Assembly: GCF_001693385.1 (NCBI RefSeq)
Contig: NZ_CP016428.1
Span: 1,550,001 to 1,614,000 of the forward strand
Reading direction: 5' to 3'
DNA: 64,000 bases
Origin: Bradyrhizobium icense
GTDB taxonomy: Bacteria; Pseudomonadota; Alphaproteobacteria; Rhizobiales; Xanthobacteraceae
Made by a program: the position numbers and the translations under genes. The notes beneath the pieces were generated by a model. The model ran no database searches. It saw only the letters and a list, made by a program, of their open reading frames with translations, and was not told the DNA's origin. Every line of letters starts with the position of its first letter. The first letter of the stretch is position 1. Shown here piece by piece: positions 26,420 to 34,716 of this stretch.

Positions 26420-28201
26420 ATGCTTTCCACTCGTATGAATCGTTGGACCATCGCCGCAATTACCGTTGCCAGCCTGGCCGCGCCTGGCGTGGCCTGGGCC
26501 CAGACGCCCGAACATACGGCCGACAACGCCGCGCAATTCCCCACCAAATCCGACCTGAAATCGCTGACGACGGCAGGCAGCTATCTCGCCGCGCGGCACG
26601 CAAGCGTCGAGCGCGATGCCGCTTCCGCTGCGGCATTCTATCGCTCCGCGCTGCGCACCGATCCGAAGAACAACGAACTCCTGGATCGTGCTTTCATTTC
26701 TTCGCTCGCCGACGGCGACATCGATGAAGCGGTCAAGCTCGCCGATCGCATCCTGACGATGGACAAGGCGAACCGCGTCGCGCGGCTGGTGGTCGGCGTC
26801 CGCGACCTGAAGCAGAAGAAATATGCGGCCGCGCAGCTCAACATCAACCAGTCGATCCGCGGACCGATCACCGACCTCGTGGCGACGTTGCTGTCGGGAT
26901 GGGCGAGCTACGGCGCGGGCGATGCCAAGGCCGCGATTGCCAATATCGACAAGCTGACCGGCCCCGAATGGTATCCGATCTTCAAGGACCTCCACACCGG
27001 CATGATCCTCGAGATCTCGGGCAAGGACAAGGATGCCGGTACGCGGTTTGAGCGCGCCTACAAGCTCGACGATTCGATGCTGCGCGTATCCGACGCCTAT
27101 GCGCGCTGGCTGTCGCGCAACAGGGATGGCGCGACGGCGGCTGGCATTTACGAAACGTTCGACAAGAAACTGCCGCGGCATCCGCTGGTGCAGGAAGGCC
27201 TGCGCGAGACCAGAGCCGGCAAGAAGATGTCGCCGCTGGTCGATTCGGCGCAAGCCGGCGCGGCCGAGGCGCTCTACGGCATTGGCGCTACGTTGACCCG
27301 TCGCGGCGGCGAGGATCTGGCGCTGGTTTATCTGCAGCTCGCGCTCTATCTGCAGCCCAATCATCCGCTGGCGCTGTTGTCGCTCGCCGATCTCTACGAG
27401 TCCGTGAAGAAGCCGAAGATGGCGATCAAGGTCTATGAGCGCATGCCGGCCAGTTCGCCGCTCAAGCGCAATGCCCAGATCCAGCTCGCCACCAATCTCG
27501 ACGCGACAGACCGCAGCGAAGAGGCGATCAAGATCCTCAAGGCCGTCATCGCCGAAGCGCCTAAGGACATCGAGGCCGTCATGGCGCTCGGCAACATCGA
27601 GCGCGGCCGCAAGAAATTCAGCGATTGCGCCAACACCTATACGCTGGCGATCGACGCGATGCCCGGGGTGACGGACAAGAACACGTGGGTCACCTACTAT
27701 TATCGCGGCATCTGCGAGGAGCGTTCCAAGCAGTGGAGCAAGGCCGAGGCCGACATGCGCAAGGCGCTGGAGCTGCAGCCCGAGCAGCCGCATGTCCTGA
27801 ACTATCTCGGCTATTCCTGGATCGACCAGGGCATCAACCTCGACGAAGGCATGAAGATGATCCGGCGCGCCGTCGACCAGCGCCCCGACGACGGTTACAT
27901 CGTGGATTCGCTGGGCTGGGCATTTTACCGGATCGGCAATTTTGAGGACGCGGTGAAGCATCTCGAGCGCGCGATCGATCTCAAGCCCGAGGATCCGACC
28001 ATCAACGACCATCTCGGCGATGCCTATTGGCGCGTCGGGCGGACGCTGGAAGCCAAATTCCAGTGGGCCCATGCCCGCGACCTCAAGCCCGAGGCGGAGG
28101 AATTGCCGAAGATCGAAGCCAAGATTGCCAACGGCCTGCCCGAAGACACTTCTTCTGCGGCTTCCGCCGACAAGAAGAAAGAAGACGGCAGGGGTGGCTG
28201 A
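26420..28201 (+). CDS. Exported tetratricopeptide-repeat protein
   Basis: A 593-residue secreted or periplasmic TPR protein. A signal peptide spans about residues 1-30 (MLSTRMNRWTIAAITVASLA, cut after AWAQ). TPR-like helices fill the rest, with clear repeats near 340-600, e.g. the NYLGYSWIDQG and DSLGWAFYRIG units that are typical of the LapB/BamD-adjacent Rhizobiales family. The end is a Lys/Ser-rich low-complexity tail. It is followed 27 bases later by ispE on the same strand. Function probably in cell-envelope complex assembly. Start is the ATG at 26420, next to a GTG at 26417. Confidence 0.85.
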   Translation: MLSTRMNRWTIAAITVASLAAPGVAWAQTPEHTADNAAQFPTKSDLKSLTTAGSYLAARHASVERDAASAAAFYRSALRTDPKNNELLDRAFISSLADGDIDEAVKLADRILTMDKANRVARLVVGVRDLKQKKYAAAQLNINQSIRGPITDLVATLLSGWASYGAGDAKAAIANIDKLTGPEWYPIFKDLHTGMILEISGKDKDAGTRFERAYKLDDSMLRVSDAYARWLSRNRDGATAAGIYETFDKKLPRHPLVQEGLRETRAGKKMSPLVDSAQAGAAEALYGIGATLTRRGGEDLALVYLQLALYLQPNHPLALLSLADLYESVKKPKMAIKVYERMPASSPLKRNAQIQLATNLDATDRSEEAIKILKAVIAEAPKDIEAVMALGNIERGRKKFSDCANTYTLAIDAMPGVTDKNTWVTYYYRGICEERSKQWSKAEADMRKALELQPEQPHVLNYLGYSWIDQGINLDEGMKMIRRAVDQRPDDGYIVDSLGWAFYRIGNFEDAVKHLERAIDLKPEDPTINDHLGDAYWRVGRTLEAKFQWAHARDLKPEAEELPKIEAKIANGLPEDTSSAASADKKKEDGRGG

Positions 28202-28228
28202 GGCGAGGACTTTGGGGACTGTTCGGCA

Positions 28229-29113
28229 ATGCCGGTATTGAATGAAGAGGCTTGCGCCAAGGTCAACCTGACCTTGCAGGTGAACGGTCGTCGCGCCGAC
28301 GGCTATCACGATCTCGAAAGCGTGGTGGCGTTCGCCGATTGCGCTGACCGGCTGACGTTGTCGCCGGGATCGAATCTGGATTTGAAGATGTCGGGACCGC
28401 TGGCGCAGGCTTGCGGCGAGACTTCGGACAATCTGGTGCTCAAGGCCGCGCGCCTCCTCGCCGAGCGTGTACCGGATATGAAGGCCGGCAGCTTTACGCT
28501 GGAGAAGGTCCTGCCGGTTGCGGCCGGAATCGGCGGCGGTTCGGCCGACGCCGCGGCGGCGCTGCGGTTGCTTGCGCAGTTGAACGGGCTAGCGCTCGAC
28601 GATCCCCGCATCGTCGAGGTCGCGCAACTGACCGGCGCCGACGTGCCGGTTTGCGTCCGGTCACGTGGCTGCGTCATGACGGGCGTCGGCGAAACGCTGC
28701 AGCCGCTCAGCCTGCCGAAAATACCCTGCGTGATGGTCAATCCCGGCATTCCCGTCGCGACCCGCGACGTTTTCAATGCGCTCGGCCTGCGTAGCGGCGA
28801 ATTGCGGGTCGGCGTCACCGACGTACTGCTGCGGGACCGCTGGCCCGACGAGAACGCGTCGCTCGAAGATTGGGTTGAAGCGCTCGCCGCCAGCGCCAAC
28901 GATTTGGAAGCGCCCGCCCTGCGTGTCCAGCCCGTGATCGGTGAGGTCATCGCAGCGCTCAACGCGACCAACGGTGCCTGGCTGGCGCGGATGTCGGGAT
29001 CGGGCGCCACCTGCTTTGCGATCTACGAGAACACCGCCGAAGCCGGCCGCGCGGCGGAGCAGATCCGGCGCGATCACCCCGGATGGTGGGTACATGCGGG
29101 AACGCTGAGCTGA
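28229..29113 (+). CDS. ispE: 4-diphosphocytidyl-2-C-methyl-D-erythritol kinase
   Basis: IspE, a GHMP-family kinase of the non-mevalonate isoprenoid pathway, phosphorylating the CDP-methylerythritol intermediate. It is 294 residues. The opening NEEACAKVNLTLQV holds the conserved AKVNL motif; the ATP loop LPVAAGIGGGSADAAAALRL lies at about 93-112, and the C-terminal ARMSGSGATCFAIYE motif at about 252-266. It lies close downstream of the TPR gene and near the polyprenyl diphosphate synthase (29972), which uses the same isoprenoid building blocks. Confidence 0.96.
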   Translation: MPVLNEEACAKVNLTLQVNGRRADGYHDLESVVAFADCADRLTLSPGSNLDLKMSGPLAQACGETSDNLVLKAARLLAERVPDMKAGSFTLEKVLPVAAGIGGGSADAAAALRLLAQLNGLALDDPRIVEVAQLTGADVPVCVRSRGCVMTGVGETLQPLSLPKIPCVMVNPGIPVATRDVFNALGLRSGELRVGVTDVLLRDRWPDENASLEDWVEALAASANDLEAPALRVQPVIGEVIAALNATNGAWLARMSGSGATCFAIYENTAEAGRAAEQIRRDHPGWWVHAGTLS

Positions 29114-29123
29114 AGACATCTCT

Positions 29124-29197
29124 TAGGGTGGGCAAAGGTGCGTGCCCACCATTTCCAGCGGCGTGCTGATGGTGGGCACGGCGCAAGAGCGCCCCTA
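29124..29197. repeat. Dispersed palindromic repeat, family A copy 3
   Basis: TAGGGTGGGCAAAGGTGCGT at one end and GCGCAAGAGCGCCCCTAC at the other, with the GTGCCCACC/GGTGGGCAC inner arms. Its right edge gives the TAG stop codon of the LysE gene on the minus strand (29195-29197). Confidence 0.75.
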
Positions 29198-29827
29198 CGA
29201 GCTCGCTGGCCGCCGCGCCAGCGCCAGCGAAATCCCGAGCCCTGCGATGAACAGCCCGGAGCCTTGCCGCAATCGTTGAAGCAGGTTCGGCCTGCGCGTG
29301 AGACTACTGCGCGCCGTGGCGGCCATCATCACCACGACGATATCGACAAGCGTGTTCAGCGCGACCGAGATCAGGCCCAGCGCCATGAACTGCAGCGCCG
29401 GATAGCTGCCGGCCGGGTCGAGGAATTGCGGAATGAAGGCCAGGAAGAACGCCGCGGTCTTTGGGTTCAAGGCTTCGACCAGCACGCCTTCCCGAAACGC
29501 CCGTTGTCTACCGACCGCGACGGCTTGTTGCGGCAGCAGGTCGCGCGCATCGCGAAACGTCTTGAAGCCGAGCCACACCAGGTAGAGCGCGCCGGCGAAT
29601 TTCAGCGCGGTGAACAACTCGGCGCTGGCCAGGATGATCGCCGAGACGCCGAGCCCGCCCGCAATCACGTGCACGAGCCCGCCGAGCGCCGTTCCGAATG
29701 TCGAGGCGATGCCGGCGCTCTTGCCGCCCGACAGCGTCCGTGCCGCGACGTAGAAGATTCCAGGACCGGGGACGGCGGCAATGACGAGCGCGGCCAACAG
29801 GAACAATGTGAAATTGGTGCCGTTCAT
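29195..29827 (-). CDS. LysE-family amino-acid exporter
   Basis: A 210-residue LysE/RhtB-family inner membrane exporter with about six hydrophobic segments. The opening MNGTNFTLFLLAALVIAAVP ending in the VPGPGIFYV motif (about 18-26) is the family signature, and the LNPKTAAFFLAFIPQF segment at about 120-135 is also conserved. The exported amino acid is not predictable. Its stop codon is formed by the edge of a dispersed repeat, and another copy of the same repeat starts 14 bases upstream of the gene. Confidence 0.93.
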   Translation of the reverse strand: MNGTNFTLFLLAALVIAAVPGPGIFYVAARTLSGGKSAGIASTFGTALGGLVHVIAGGLGVSAIILASAELFTALKFAGALYLVWLGFKTFRDARDLLPQQAVAVGRQRAFREGVLVEALNPKTAAFFLAFIPQFLDPAGSYPALQFMALGLISVALNTLVDIVVVMMAATARSSLTRRPNLLQRLRQGSGLFIAGLGISLALARRPASS

Positions 29828-29840
29828 TTAATCGCCTTTG

Positions 29841-29966
29841 TAGGGTGGACAAAGCGAATCGGTCGCGCGAATGCGCGCCCGATGACAGGCTCCGCGTGCC
29901 CACCAAAGCATGTCCTCAGAACCGGTGAAGTTGGTGGGCACGGCTGACGCGCCTTGCCCAACCTAC
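29841..29966. repeat. Dispersed palindromic repeat, family A copy 4
   Basis: Runs from GTAGGGTGGACAAAGCG to GCGCCTTGCCCAACCTAC. It is a diverged copy with a substitution in the GGGTGGGC core. It fills the gap between the divergently oriented regions of the LysE gene start and the end of the polyprenyl synthase gene. Confidence 0.75.
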
Positions 29967-29971
29967 GAAGG

Positions 29972-30982
29972 TCAATGCGATCGCGCCAGGCAGAACGCTA
30001 CGACCTGTTCGAGCGCGGTCTTCATTGGCGAAGCCGGGAATAGCGCCAGCGCGTCGACGGCCATCGCGCCGTAATGCTGGGCGCGGCTGATCGTGTCCTC
30101 GAGCGCGCGGTGCTTGGTCATCAGGCCGATGGCGTGATCGAGATCGCTGTCGCCGATCTCGCCGCGCTCCAGTGCCTTGATCCAGAACTTGCGCTCGCTG
30201 TCATTGCCGCGGCGGAAGGCCAGCACCACCGGCAGCGTGATCTTGCCCTCGCGGAAATCGTCGCCGATGTTCTTGCCGAGCTTCGCGGCCTTGCCGCCAT
30301 AGTCCAGCACGTCGTCGACGAGCTGGAATGCGATGCCGAGATTCATGCCGACCGAGCGGCACGCGGTCTGCTCGGCCTTCGGCCGGTTGGCGATCGCGGG
30401 GCCGACCTCGCAGGCGGCGGCGAACAGCTCAGCCGTCTTGCCCCTGATGACGGCGAGATATTCGTCCTCGGTGGTCGCGGTGTTCTTGGCCGCGGCAAGC
30501 TGCATCACCTCGCCTTCGGCGATGGTGGCAGCGGCCGAGGAGAGAATGTCGAGCGCGCGCAGCGAGCCGACCTCGACCATCATGCGAAAGGCCTGGCCAA
30601 GCAGGAAGTCGCCGACCAGCACGCTCGCCTCGTTGCCCCACAGCATCCGCGCCGACAGCTTGCCGCGGCGCAGCTCGCTCTCGTCGACCACGTCGTCATG
30701 AAGCAGCGTTGCGGTGTGCATGAATTCGACGGAAGCCGCGAGCTTGATATGGCCGTCGCCGGAATAGCCGGCGAGGCCCGCCATCGCCAGCGTCAGCATC
30801 GGGCGCAGACGTTTGCCGCCGGATGAGATCAGGTGGTTGGCGACTTCCGGAATCATGGTGACTTCCGATCCCGTACGCGACAGGATCGTGGCGTTGACCC
30901 GCTCCATGTCGGCGGCGACCAGCCCGACCAGCGCATCTATCGAAGCGTTCGACGGGCTTTCGAAGGGTACAATAACCGCCAC
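29972..30982 (-). CDS. ispB: Polyprenyl (octaprenyl-type) diphosphate synthase
   Basis: A 336-residue trans-prenyltransferase that builds the long isoprenoid chain for ubiquinone. The first aspartate-rich motif is in LLHDDVVDESELRRG (DDxxD, about 93-107), and the second in FQLVDDVLDYGGK (about 218-230). The start is the GTG at 30982 (AVIVPFE), with GGAG about 6 bases upstream; a TTG at 30994 is possible but less likely. Chain length (eight to ten units) cannot be read from sequence. It is divergent from the DUF2007 gene. Confidence 0.92.
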   Translation of the reverse strand: MAVIVPFESPSNASIDALVGLVAADMERVNATILSRTGSEVTMIPEVANHLISSGGKRLRPMLTLAMAGLAGYSGDGHIKLAASVEFMHTATLLHDDVVDESELRRGKLSARMLWGNEASVLVGDFLLGQAFRMMVEVGSLRALDILSSAAATIAEGEVMQLAAAKNTATTEDEYLAVIRGKTAELFAAACEVGPAIANRPKAEQTACRSVGMNLGIAFQLVDDVLDYGGKAAKLGKNIGDDFREGKITLPVVLAFRRGNDSERKFWIKALERGEIGDSDLDHAIGLMTKHRALEDTISRAQHYGAMAVDALALFPASPMKTALEQVVAFCLARSH

Positions 30983-31115
30983 GCGGGTCTCCAATTTTGG
31001 CCAATTCGCACTATCCTTGTTCTACAATAGAAAGTGCCGGCAATCGCGGCAAGGGCACGTAACGGTTGACAGACCCCGTGCCGTCGTCGCACCGGGGCGA
31101 AAAGGAGAACGCCAC

Positions 31116-31343
31116 TTGCGGGAATTGGTCAGGACCAACGATATCGTACTGGTTTCCGCAATCGGCGCGCTGCTCGACGGCGCCAATATCCATCATCTGG
31201 TGCTCGACCAGAACATGAGCGTGATCGAGGGATCGCTCGGCATCCTGCCACGCCGCATCCTGGTTCATGAGGATGACAATCGCGCAGCCCGCCGGTTGCT
31301 GGCCGAGGCGGGTCTGGCTCACGAATTGCGCCCCGATGACTGA
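31116..31343 (+). CDS. DUF2007 protein
   Basis: A 75-residue protein of the DUF2007 family, a small ferredoxin-like-fold putative signal-transducing domain related to PII-like folds. It reads LRELVRTNDIVLVSAIGALL, then VLDQNMSVIEGSLGI, then LVHEDDNRAARRLLAEAGL, matching the family length and pattern. The start is a TTG at 31116 with AAAGGAG about 8 bases upstream; no ATG or GTG lies in the right place. It overlaps the next gene by 8 bases and is likely cotranscribed with it. Confidence 0.82.
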   Translation: MRELVRTNDIVLVSAIGALLDGANIHHLVLDQNMSVIEGSLGILPRRILVHEDDNRAARRLLAEAGLAHELRPDD

Positions 31344-32103
31344 CGGCGTCCTCGAACTCACCGAGGATGCGTTTCTCGGCGGGCAATTGCGTCTGAAGCA
31401 ACTGAAGTCGGGGCATCGCGCCGGTCACGATGCGGTGCTGCTGGCGGCAGCGACCGCGGCCCGTTCGGGCGACCGTGTGGCCGATTTCGGCGCCGGCGTC
31501 GGGGCCGCGGGGCTTTCGGTTGCCAGGCGCGTGGCCGGCATCGATCTGGTTCTGGTGGAGATCAATGCTGTGCTGGCGGGCCTTGCGCGCGCCAATGCGG
31601 AGGCGAATGCGATTCAAGCCAGTGTGATCGTGCTTGACGTGGAGGCCGATGCCACCGCTTTTGCCGCTGCCGGACTCCTTCCTGACAGCGTCGATGCAGT
31701 GCTGATGAATCCGCCCTTCAACGACCCGGCGCGGCATCGCGTGTCGCCGGACACGGCGCGCGGGGCCGCGCATATGGCGACCGCAACGACGCTCTCGAAA
31801 TGGATTCACGCGGCGCGGCGCACTCTCAGATCGAAGGGAGCGCTGACGCTGATCTGGCGTGCCGATGGGCTAGCCGAGGTGCTCTCGGCGCTCGATCACG
31901 GTTTCGGGAGCCTGCAGGTGCTGCCGGTTCACGGCGATGTTCGGACGCCTGCCAATCGCATCCTGGTTCGCGCCACCAAGGGTGGGCGGGCGCCGACGCA
32001 AATCCATCCCGCCCTGATGCTCAACGACGAGCAGGGCGTGCCTAATCGAAAAGTGCAGGAGATTCTGGCCGGCAAGGGAACCTTGCCGCTTGCAAACTCG
32101 TAG
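31336..32103 (+). CDS. TrmN6-like SAM methyltransferase
   Basis: A 255-residue class I methyltransferase of the TrmN6/YfiC-type group, which in E. coli methylates A37 of tRNA-Val. The S-adenosylmethionine loop VADFGAGVGAAGLSVARRV (about 46-64) and the substrate motif LMNPPFND (about 124-131, NPPF for N6-adenine methylation) are clear. It overlaps the DUF2007 gene by 8 bases (ATG at 31336). Being next to a DUF2007 gene and an isoprenoid gene is usual in Rhizobiales. tRNA specificity is inferred from family. Confidence 0.85.
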   Translation: MTDGVLELTEDAFLGGQLRLKQLKSGHRAGHDAVLLAAATAARSGDRVADFGAGVGAAGLSVARRVAGIDLVLVEINAVLAGLARANAEANAIQASVIVLDVEADATAFAAAGLLPDSVDAVLMNPPFNDPARHRVSPDTARGAAHMATATTLSKWIHAARRTLRSKGALTLIWRADGLAEVLSALDHGFGSLQVLPVHGDVRTPANRILVRATKGGRAPTQIHPALMLNDEQGVPNRKVQEILAGKGTLPLANS

Positions 32104-32137
32104 AAGGCTCGTACGTCCCAATTCCCCGAGCAGGACG

Positions 32138-32236
32138 CTATTGCGGAAGCGTCTCTGACTGTTGTTTGGGCGGCGAGGTAAAGTGAATCGCGGCCAGAAG
32201 GCTGCCGATGAGCATTATCAGCAGGTAGATTTTCAT
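32138..32236 (-). CDS. 32-residue membrane peptide
   Basis: A small gene with ATG at 32236, a GGAG 6 bases in front, and a TAG at 32138-32140. The product is MKIYLLIMLIGSLLAAIHFT followed by SPPKQQSETLPQ: a single hydrophobic segment followed by a short polar tail. It lies in the 241-base gap between the methyltransferase gene and the S49 peptidase gene and runs against both. I know no named family. The clean start, spacing and hydrophobicity argue for a real peptide; proteomics or conservation would decide. Confidence 0.58.
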   Translation of the reverse strand: MKIYLLIMLIGSLLAAIHFTSPPKQQSETLPQ

Positions 32237-32344
32237 GTCAGTCTCCGCTGCGCCATTGCAGCTTTAACGTCTGCAATGCAAAAGGCGTTCCGGCCTTTGC
32301 AATGACAGTGGCGCGATAAAAAATGGTTAATTCGAGGTAACGGC

Positions 32345-33250
32345 ATGAGTGAACAATTAAGTGATCGCGCGGGATTGCCGGGCCTCATTGACAGGCTGAA
32401 ACAATTCATTCCGGCAAAATTCCGGCGCGACGCCGCGGTTGTCCCGGTCGTCCGCCTGTCGGGCGTCATCGGCGCGGTGACGCCGTTGCGGCCGGGCCTG
32501 ACGCTGGCCGGCATTGCCAAGACGCTCGAACGCGCCTTCGCCACCCGACACGCCAAGGCGGTGGCGCTGGTGATCAATTCGCCCGGGGGCTCGCCGGTGC
32601 AATCGCGGCAGATTTACCTGCGGATCAGGCAACTTGCCGCGGAAAAGAAGCTGCCGGTGCTGGTGTTCGTCGAGGACGTCGCGGCATCCGGCGGCTACAC
32701 GATCGCTTGCGCCGGCGACGAGATTTTTTGCGATCCGTCCTCGATCCTCGGCTCGATCGGCGTGGTCGGCGGCAGTTTCGGCTTTCAGGATTTGATCAAG
32801 CGGATTGGGGTCGAGCGGCGGCTTTACACGGCTGGCGAGCACAAGGCGATGCTGGATCCCTTCCTGCCCGAAGATCCAGATGACGTCGCCCGCCTGAAGA
32901 CTCTGCAGCGCGAGATCCACGCCATCTTCATCGCGCTGGTCAAAGACAGCCGCGGCGCGCGCCTCAAGGAGGCCGACGACGTCCTGTTCACCGGCGAGTA
33001 CTGGGCGGGGGAGAGGTCGGTGTCGCTCGGCCTTGCGGACAAGATCGGCGATCTCCGCTCGACGCTGCGCGAGCGCTATGGTGACAAAGTGCTGACACCC
33101 GTCATCGCGCCGGCAAGCGGGATGCTGGCGGGGCTCTTGGGCCGGAGATCGCCAGGCGCGGGCTCGCTGGCCGATGGTATCGGGGGATTGCCGGATGACC
33201 TGATTTCGGCGCTGGAGACAAGGGCAATTTGGGCCAAATTCGGGTTCTAG
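32345..33250 (+). CDS. S49-family signal peptide peptidase (SohB/SppA-like)
   Basis: A 301-residue S49-family serine protease. The fold starts with VVPVVRLSGVIGA (about 32-44), then the LVINSPGGSPVQSRQIYL helix (about 75-92), the catalytic serine in DVAASGGYTIACAGDEI (about 112-128), and LGSIGVVGGSFGF. The general-base lysine is expected in TAGEHKAMLDPF (about 163-174). There is no obvious N-terminal membrane anchor here, so it may be cytoplasmic or peripheral. It probably degrades signal peptides or small membrane fragments. Confidence 0.92.
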   Translation: MSEQLSDRAGLPGLIDRLKQFIPAKFRRDAAVVPVVRLSGVIGAVTPLRPGLTLAGIAKTLERAFATRHAKAVALVINSPGGSPVQSRQIYLRIRQLAAEKKLPVLVFVEDVAASGGYTIACAGDEIFCDPSSILGSIGVVGGSFGFQDLIKRIGVERRLYTAGEHKAMLDPFLPEDPDDVARLKTLQREIHAIFIALVKDSRGARLKEADDVLFTGEYWAGERSVSLGLADKIGDLRSTLRERYGDKVLTPVIAPASGMLAGLLGRRSPGAGSLADGIGGLPDDLISALETRAIWAKFGF

Positions 33251-33340
33251 GCCCGGCGCTACCCGCGCCATTTAGTCCCAAAAGCGGAATTGCGGCGCGG
33301 GCCGGCTTCGGCGAGAATGCAACCCATTGGGGGCTGAGAC

Positions 33341-33553
33341 GTGAACGACAAGGATCGACCGATGCCGCCGCTGATCGCTTTCGCGGGTGCCCTGGGAGGG
33401 CTCGCCGTGGTCCGCTGGGCCTACAAGACTGCCGTCCGGATCAACAGGGAACTCGAGGAGGCGCGTCTGGCACGCGTCGCCGAGGCCACCCAAACGACCG
33501 ATATTCCAACCCTCCGACGCGACCCCGTCACCGGCGCCTATCGGCCGGGTTAG
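33341..33553 (+). CDS. Small conserved hypothetical protein
   Basis: A 70-residue protein with a GTG start (33341). It has a hydrophobic segment MPPLIAFAGALGGLAVVRW followed by a basic-acidic helix with RINRELEEARLARVAEAT and ends in a DPVTGAYRPG motif. Similar short proteins occur in Rhizobiales next to glyQ, but no function is known. The single hydrophobic helix suggests membrane association. The start codon and frame are supported by the frame's fit between the peptidase and glyQ genes. Confidence 0.68.
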   Translation: MNDKDRPMPPLIAFAGALGGLAVVRWAYKTAVRINRELEEARLARVAEATQTTDIPTLRRDPVTGAYRPG

Positions 33554-33780
33554 CCTCCGGCACTCAATCCTGAGAAGCGGGCGACAGCCCACGTCTCGAA
33601 GGATGGCCACGCGTTCGGGGCCTCATGGTTCGCCCGGCGATGCCCGGCATCGTCCGGAGACGCGCGGCGCCGTCGCGCTTCTCACCATGAGGAATACAGG
33701 GCTCCATCGCCTTGATTCCCTGCCCCTACGCCGATACGGTCCCGCGCTCTTAAACCCCCCTCGCGAGACCGATTCTGCCG

Positions 33781-34716
33781 ATGGACGCTTTGCCTGCCCA
33801 TATGCGCCCGGAACGTTCGTTCCAGGGCTTCATCCTAGCTCTCCAGCGGTTCTGGGCGGAGCAGGGCTGCGTGATCCTGCAGCCCTACGACATGGAAATG
33901 GGCGCGGGCACCTTTCATCCGGCGACGACGCTGCGCGCGCTGGGGCCGAAGCGCTGGAACGCGGCTTATGTGCAGCCCTCGCGCCGGCCGAAGGACGGCC
34001 GCTACGGAGAGAACCCCAACCGGCTGCAGCACTACTACCAGTTTCAGGTGATCATGAAGCCGTCGCCGCCGAACTTGCAGGATCTGTACCTGAAGTCGCT
34101 CGCCGCGATCGGCATCGATTCCAGCGTCCACGACATCCGCTTCGTCGAGGACGATTGGGAAAGCCCGACGCTCGGCGCCTGGGGGTTGGGCTGGGAGTGC
34201 TGGTGCGACGGCATGGAAGTCAGCCAGTTCACTTACTTCCAGCAGGTCGCGGGCGTCGAATGCTCACCCGTTTCCGGCGAGCTCACCTACGGGCTCGAGC
34301 GTCTTGCGATGTATGTGCAGGGCGTCGACCGCGTCTACGATCTCAACTTCAACGGCCGCGACGGCGCCGACAAGGTCACCTATGGCGACGTCTTCCTGCA
34401 GGCCGAGCAGGAATATTCCCGGCACAATTTCGAGCACGCCGATACTGCGATGCTGTTCGAGCAGTTCAGGATGGCGGAAGACGCCTGCAAGAAGTATCTC
34501 GCGGCCGGGTGGAAAGAGGGCGGCAATCAGAAAGAACATCTGATGGCGCTGCCGGCCTATGACCAGTGCATCAAGGCGAGCCATGTCTTCAACCTGCTCG
34601 ATGCCCGCGGCGTGATCTCGGTGACGGAGCGGCAGAGCTACATCATGCGCGTGCGCGAGCTGGCAAAGGCCTGCGGCGAAGCCTGGGTTCACACCGAAGC
34701 GGGCGGGGCGGTCTGA
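33781..34716 (+). CDS. glyQ: Glycyl-tRNA synthetase alpha subunit
   Basis: The alpha subunit of the bacterial alpha2beta2 glycyl-tRNA synthetase, 311 residues. The opening [20 protein letters not shown], with the [20 protein letters not shown] class II motif (about 38-57), is diagnostic. The class II active site motifs include [18 protein letters not shown] and [15 protein letters not shown] (about 163-177). It ends in a TGATG with glyS (1-base overlap), showing tight coupling. The ATG at 33781 is the family start. Confidence 0.97.
   Translation: MDALPAHMRPERSFQGFILALQRFWAEQGCVILQPYDMEMGAGTFHPATTLRALGPKRWNAAYVQPSRRPKDGRYGENPNRLQHYYQFQVIMKPSPPNLQDLYLKSLAAIGIDSSVHDIRFVEDDWESPTLGAWGLGWECWCDGMEVSQFTYFQQVAGVECSPVSGELTYGLERLAMYVQGVDRVYDLNFNGRDGADKVTYGDVFLQAEQEYSRHNFEHADTAMLFEQFRMAEDACKKYLAAGWKEGGNQKEHLMALPAYDQCIKASHVFNLLDARGVISVTERQSYIMRVRELAKACGEAWVHTEAGGAV

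Noticed and set aside
26264..28309. 681-codon minus-strand frame over the TPR gene
   Set aside because: Antisense shadow in G+C-rich DNA; the plus strand has a signal peptide and clear TPRs.
29138..29947. Plus-strand frame over the LysE gene
   Set aside because: Spans two repeats and the complement of a clear membrane protein gene.
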